NCBI GenBank assembly: GCA_023426425.1
Contig: JAFAAT010000141.1
Coordinates: 1-7,314, forward strand
Length of the DNA stretch: 7,314 nucleotides
DNA from: Bacteroidota bacterium
GTDB lineage: Bacteria; Bacteroidota; Bacteroidia; Chitinophagales; Chitinophagaceae
Direction of reading: 5' to 3'
Made by a program: the position numbers and the translations under genes. A model generated the notes under the pieces. That model ran no database searches, had not been told where the DNA came from, and saw nothing but the letters and a program-made list of their open reading frames with translations. Shown in pieces: positions 6,149-7,314 of the stretch (positions within the stretch are counted from its first letter, which is position 1; each line of letters opens with the position of its first letter).

Positions 6149-6952
6149 CTAGGACGTCCTGGAATAGTCATCCAGCAACTTACGCTCTTTTCTGCTCAGG
6201 CTGTCGATTCCCTTCTGATTGATCTTTTCTAAAATACGGTCTATCTCTTTTTTCTGCTCTGCCTTGGATAAGTTGTATTTGTCCTCCTGAGTCAAGAATT
6301 TCCGTTGCGTTTTTTTATCAATCATGATAAGCTCTGGCTTATAGATCATGATCAGAATCAGCAGAATGCCCGGAAGCAGGATGCCCAGGATGGGTAAGAG
6401 ATTGACTGCAAGCACCTGGGGAAACATGAGTAAGGCAAACGCCATACCGATCAAAGCGCCGCCCAGGTGTGCCGCATGTCCCACGTCGGTACGCTGGGAA
6501 CGGATTGCGTAAATGGTGTAGAGTACATATATGATTCCGAACACCCAGCCGGGAAGAAAGAAGATGTTCATGGTTGGAAAGAGGGCGATGGAGGCAAAGA
6601 TTAGCCCGCTGACGGCACCGGAAGCGCCGACGGAAGAATAGCGATGGTTGTGCTGATGGATCAGTAAAGCCAGCAAATTTCCGCCCACCATGCTGGTGAG
6701 GTAGATGACGAGAAAGGGTATTACGCCTAATTTGACCTCAAGCCCGCTGCCGAAGGCGAATAAAACAAACATGTTTATGGCAAGGTGCAGCCATGATATA
6801 TGCAGGAAGCCTGATGAAATAAACCGGACGTACTCCCTGCGTTCGCGAATGCTGTGGATGCTAAAGGAATATTGTTGCATAAAACCTGCGTCCTTGATGC
6901 CCCGGTAGGAGAACACAGCTGTAGCGGCTATCAGTGCGATAGTTAATACCAT
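6149..6952 (-). CDS. Rhomboid family intramembrane serine protease with DUF6576-like tail
   Basis: Rhomboids cleave membrane proteins inside the bilayer with a Ser-His dyad. In this 267-residue protein the nucleophile is Ser111 in GASG (109-112) and the base is His159 in GHAAHLGGALIG (158-169). HISWLHLAINM (51-61) supplies the conserved His56 and Asn60 of the oxyanion region. About six membrane segments are visible: 1-16, 55-70, 76-99, 107-126, 132-150 and 160-205, the last long enough to be more than one helix. The hydrophilic tail (206-267), with IDRILEKINQKGIDSLSRKERKLLDDYS, resembles DUF6576, often fused to Bacteroidetes rhomboids. All catalytic residues are present, so activity is likely; the substrate is unknown. 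The frame begins with ATG at 6950-6952 and ends in TAG. It is convergent with mlaD across a 193-bp gap. Confidence 0.92.
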   Translation of the reverse strand: MVLTIALIAATAVFSYRGIKDAGFMQQYSFSIHSIRERREYVRFISSGFLHISWLHLAINMFVLFAFGSGLEVKLGVIPFLVIYLTSMVGGNLLALLIHQHNHRYSSVGASGAVSGLIFASIALFPTMNIFFLPGWVFGIIYVLYTIYAIRSQRTDVGHAAHLGGALIGMAFALLMFPQVLAVNLLPILGILLPGILLILIMIYKPELIMIDKKTQRKFLTQEDKYNLSKAEQKKEIDRILEKINQKGIDSLSRKERKLLDDYSRTS

Positions 6953-7065
6953 ACTTTAGTAAATGATTGTTGAAAATAGGAAAACCGAATCTAACAATAT
7001 CATTGGGAGCATCCTTTTAACTAAAAGTTAGAGGCAGTGGGTACTGGATTTTATGCTGATACCGG

Positions 7066-7284
7066 ATGAAGAAATCGGCGATCATACTGAACCTGGCGAG
7101 AGCGGCGCTTGTAGTGCTGGCATACAAAGAGATAACCCAGCCGAAAGCTACCTTGATAGCTCCGGGGACCGGGCGGTATATTGCGGGATATGTGAAGAGC
7201 TGCTACCAGATTTCGAGGGGATATTTGAAAACATTATTAACGGGACGGCGTGCGCGGGGGGCGAGGAGGCTTGGAAATGTGTAA
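7066..7284 (+). CDS. Uncertain small hypothetical protein
   Basis: This 72-codon frame starts MKKSAIILNLARAALVVLAY, a basic start followed by a hydrophobic stretch that could be a membrane helix. It ends in a very basic tail containing GRRARGARR. I do not recognise a family. Codon use is not obviously foreign, but a second frame, open from 7032 through the window end and offset by one base, shows an even stronger excess of codons beginning with G. Coding in this frame is therefore not secure. A weak TATCATTG at 6998-7005 is the only promoter-like site upstream. It is divergent from the rhomboid gene. It could be a real small membrane protein, a chance frame, or the shadow of a partial gene in the other frame. 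Confidence 0.3.
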   Translation: MKKSAIILNLARAALVVLAYKEITQPKATLIAPGTGRYIAGYVKSCYQISRGYLKTLLTGRRARGARRLGNV

Positions 7285-7314
7285 CTGAGTTTGGCGTACA
7301 CATCAATTATAGAA

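Noticed and set aside
1..7314. A new defence, mobile or multi-gene system
   Set aside because: No transposase, integrase, toxin-antitoxin pair, repeat array, nuclease or similar cluster is visible. The genes belong to known families and are transcribed as separate units.

Overview
The window reads as chromosomal DNA of a Bacteroidetes bacterium, most likely near the Chitinophagaceae. Several signs agree: a secreted protein with a type IX secretion (T9SS) C-terminal sorting domain, a DUF6438 lipoprotein, a rhomboid protease with a DUF6576-like tail, TAnnTTTG-type -7 promoter boxes, and start codons preceded by A-rich sequence rather than Shine-Dalgarno sites. The family-level placement is inference from protein style.

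Layout, left to right. Positions 1-1030 (minus) hold dprA, the DNA-processing/competence protein. It is cut by an in-frame amber codon at 65-67, and the same frame continues to the window edge as what looks like the lost winged-helix domain. A DUF6438 lipoprotein gene (1085-1603, plus) diverges from it. It converges on a 2[4Fe-4S] ferredoxin gene (1655-2002, minus), with a bidirectional hairpin terminator between them. The ferredoxin is divergent from a LuxC-family acyl-CoA reductase (2065-3057, plus). That gene converges through a second, 15-bp-stem terminator on a T9SS-exported protein (3137-4555, minus). A third hairpin (4644-4676) separates the T9SS gene from a 51-residue lmo0937/DUF5670 membrane protein (4716-4871, minus). 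A stand-alone MlaD/MCE lipid-transport protein (5053-5955, plus) converges on a rhomboid protease (6149-6952, minus). The last 250 bases carry one uncertain small reading frame overlapped by a second open frame.

No gene pair here is clearly cotranscribed. Neighbours are divergent, convergent, or separated by a terminator. The genes touch different processes: DNA uptake/recombination, redox and acyl-CoA chemistry, outer-surface export, envelope lipid traffic and intramembrane proteolysis. The only pair that plausibly works together is ferredoxin plus acyl-CoA reductase. I see no mobile element, CRISPR array, tRNA, rRNA or convincing new multi-gene system. The most notable observation is the interrupted dprA. 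No gap between genes exceeds 300 bases.
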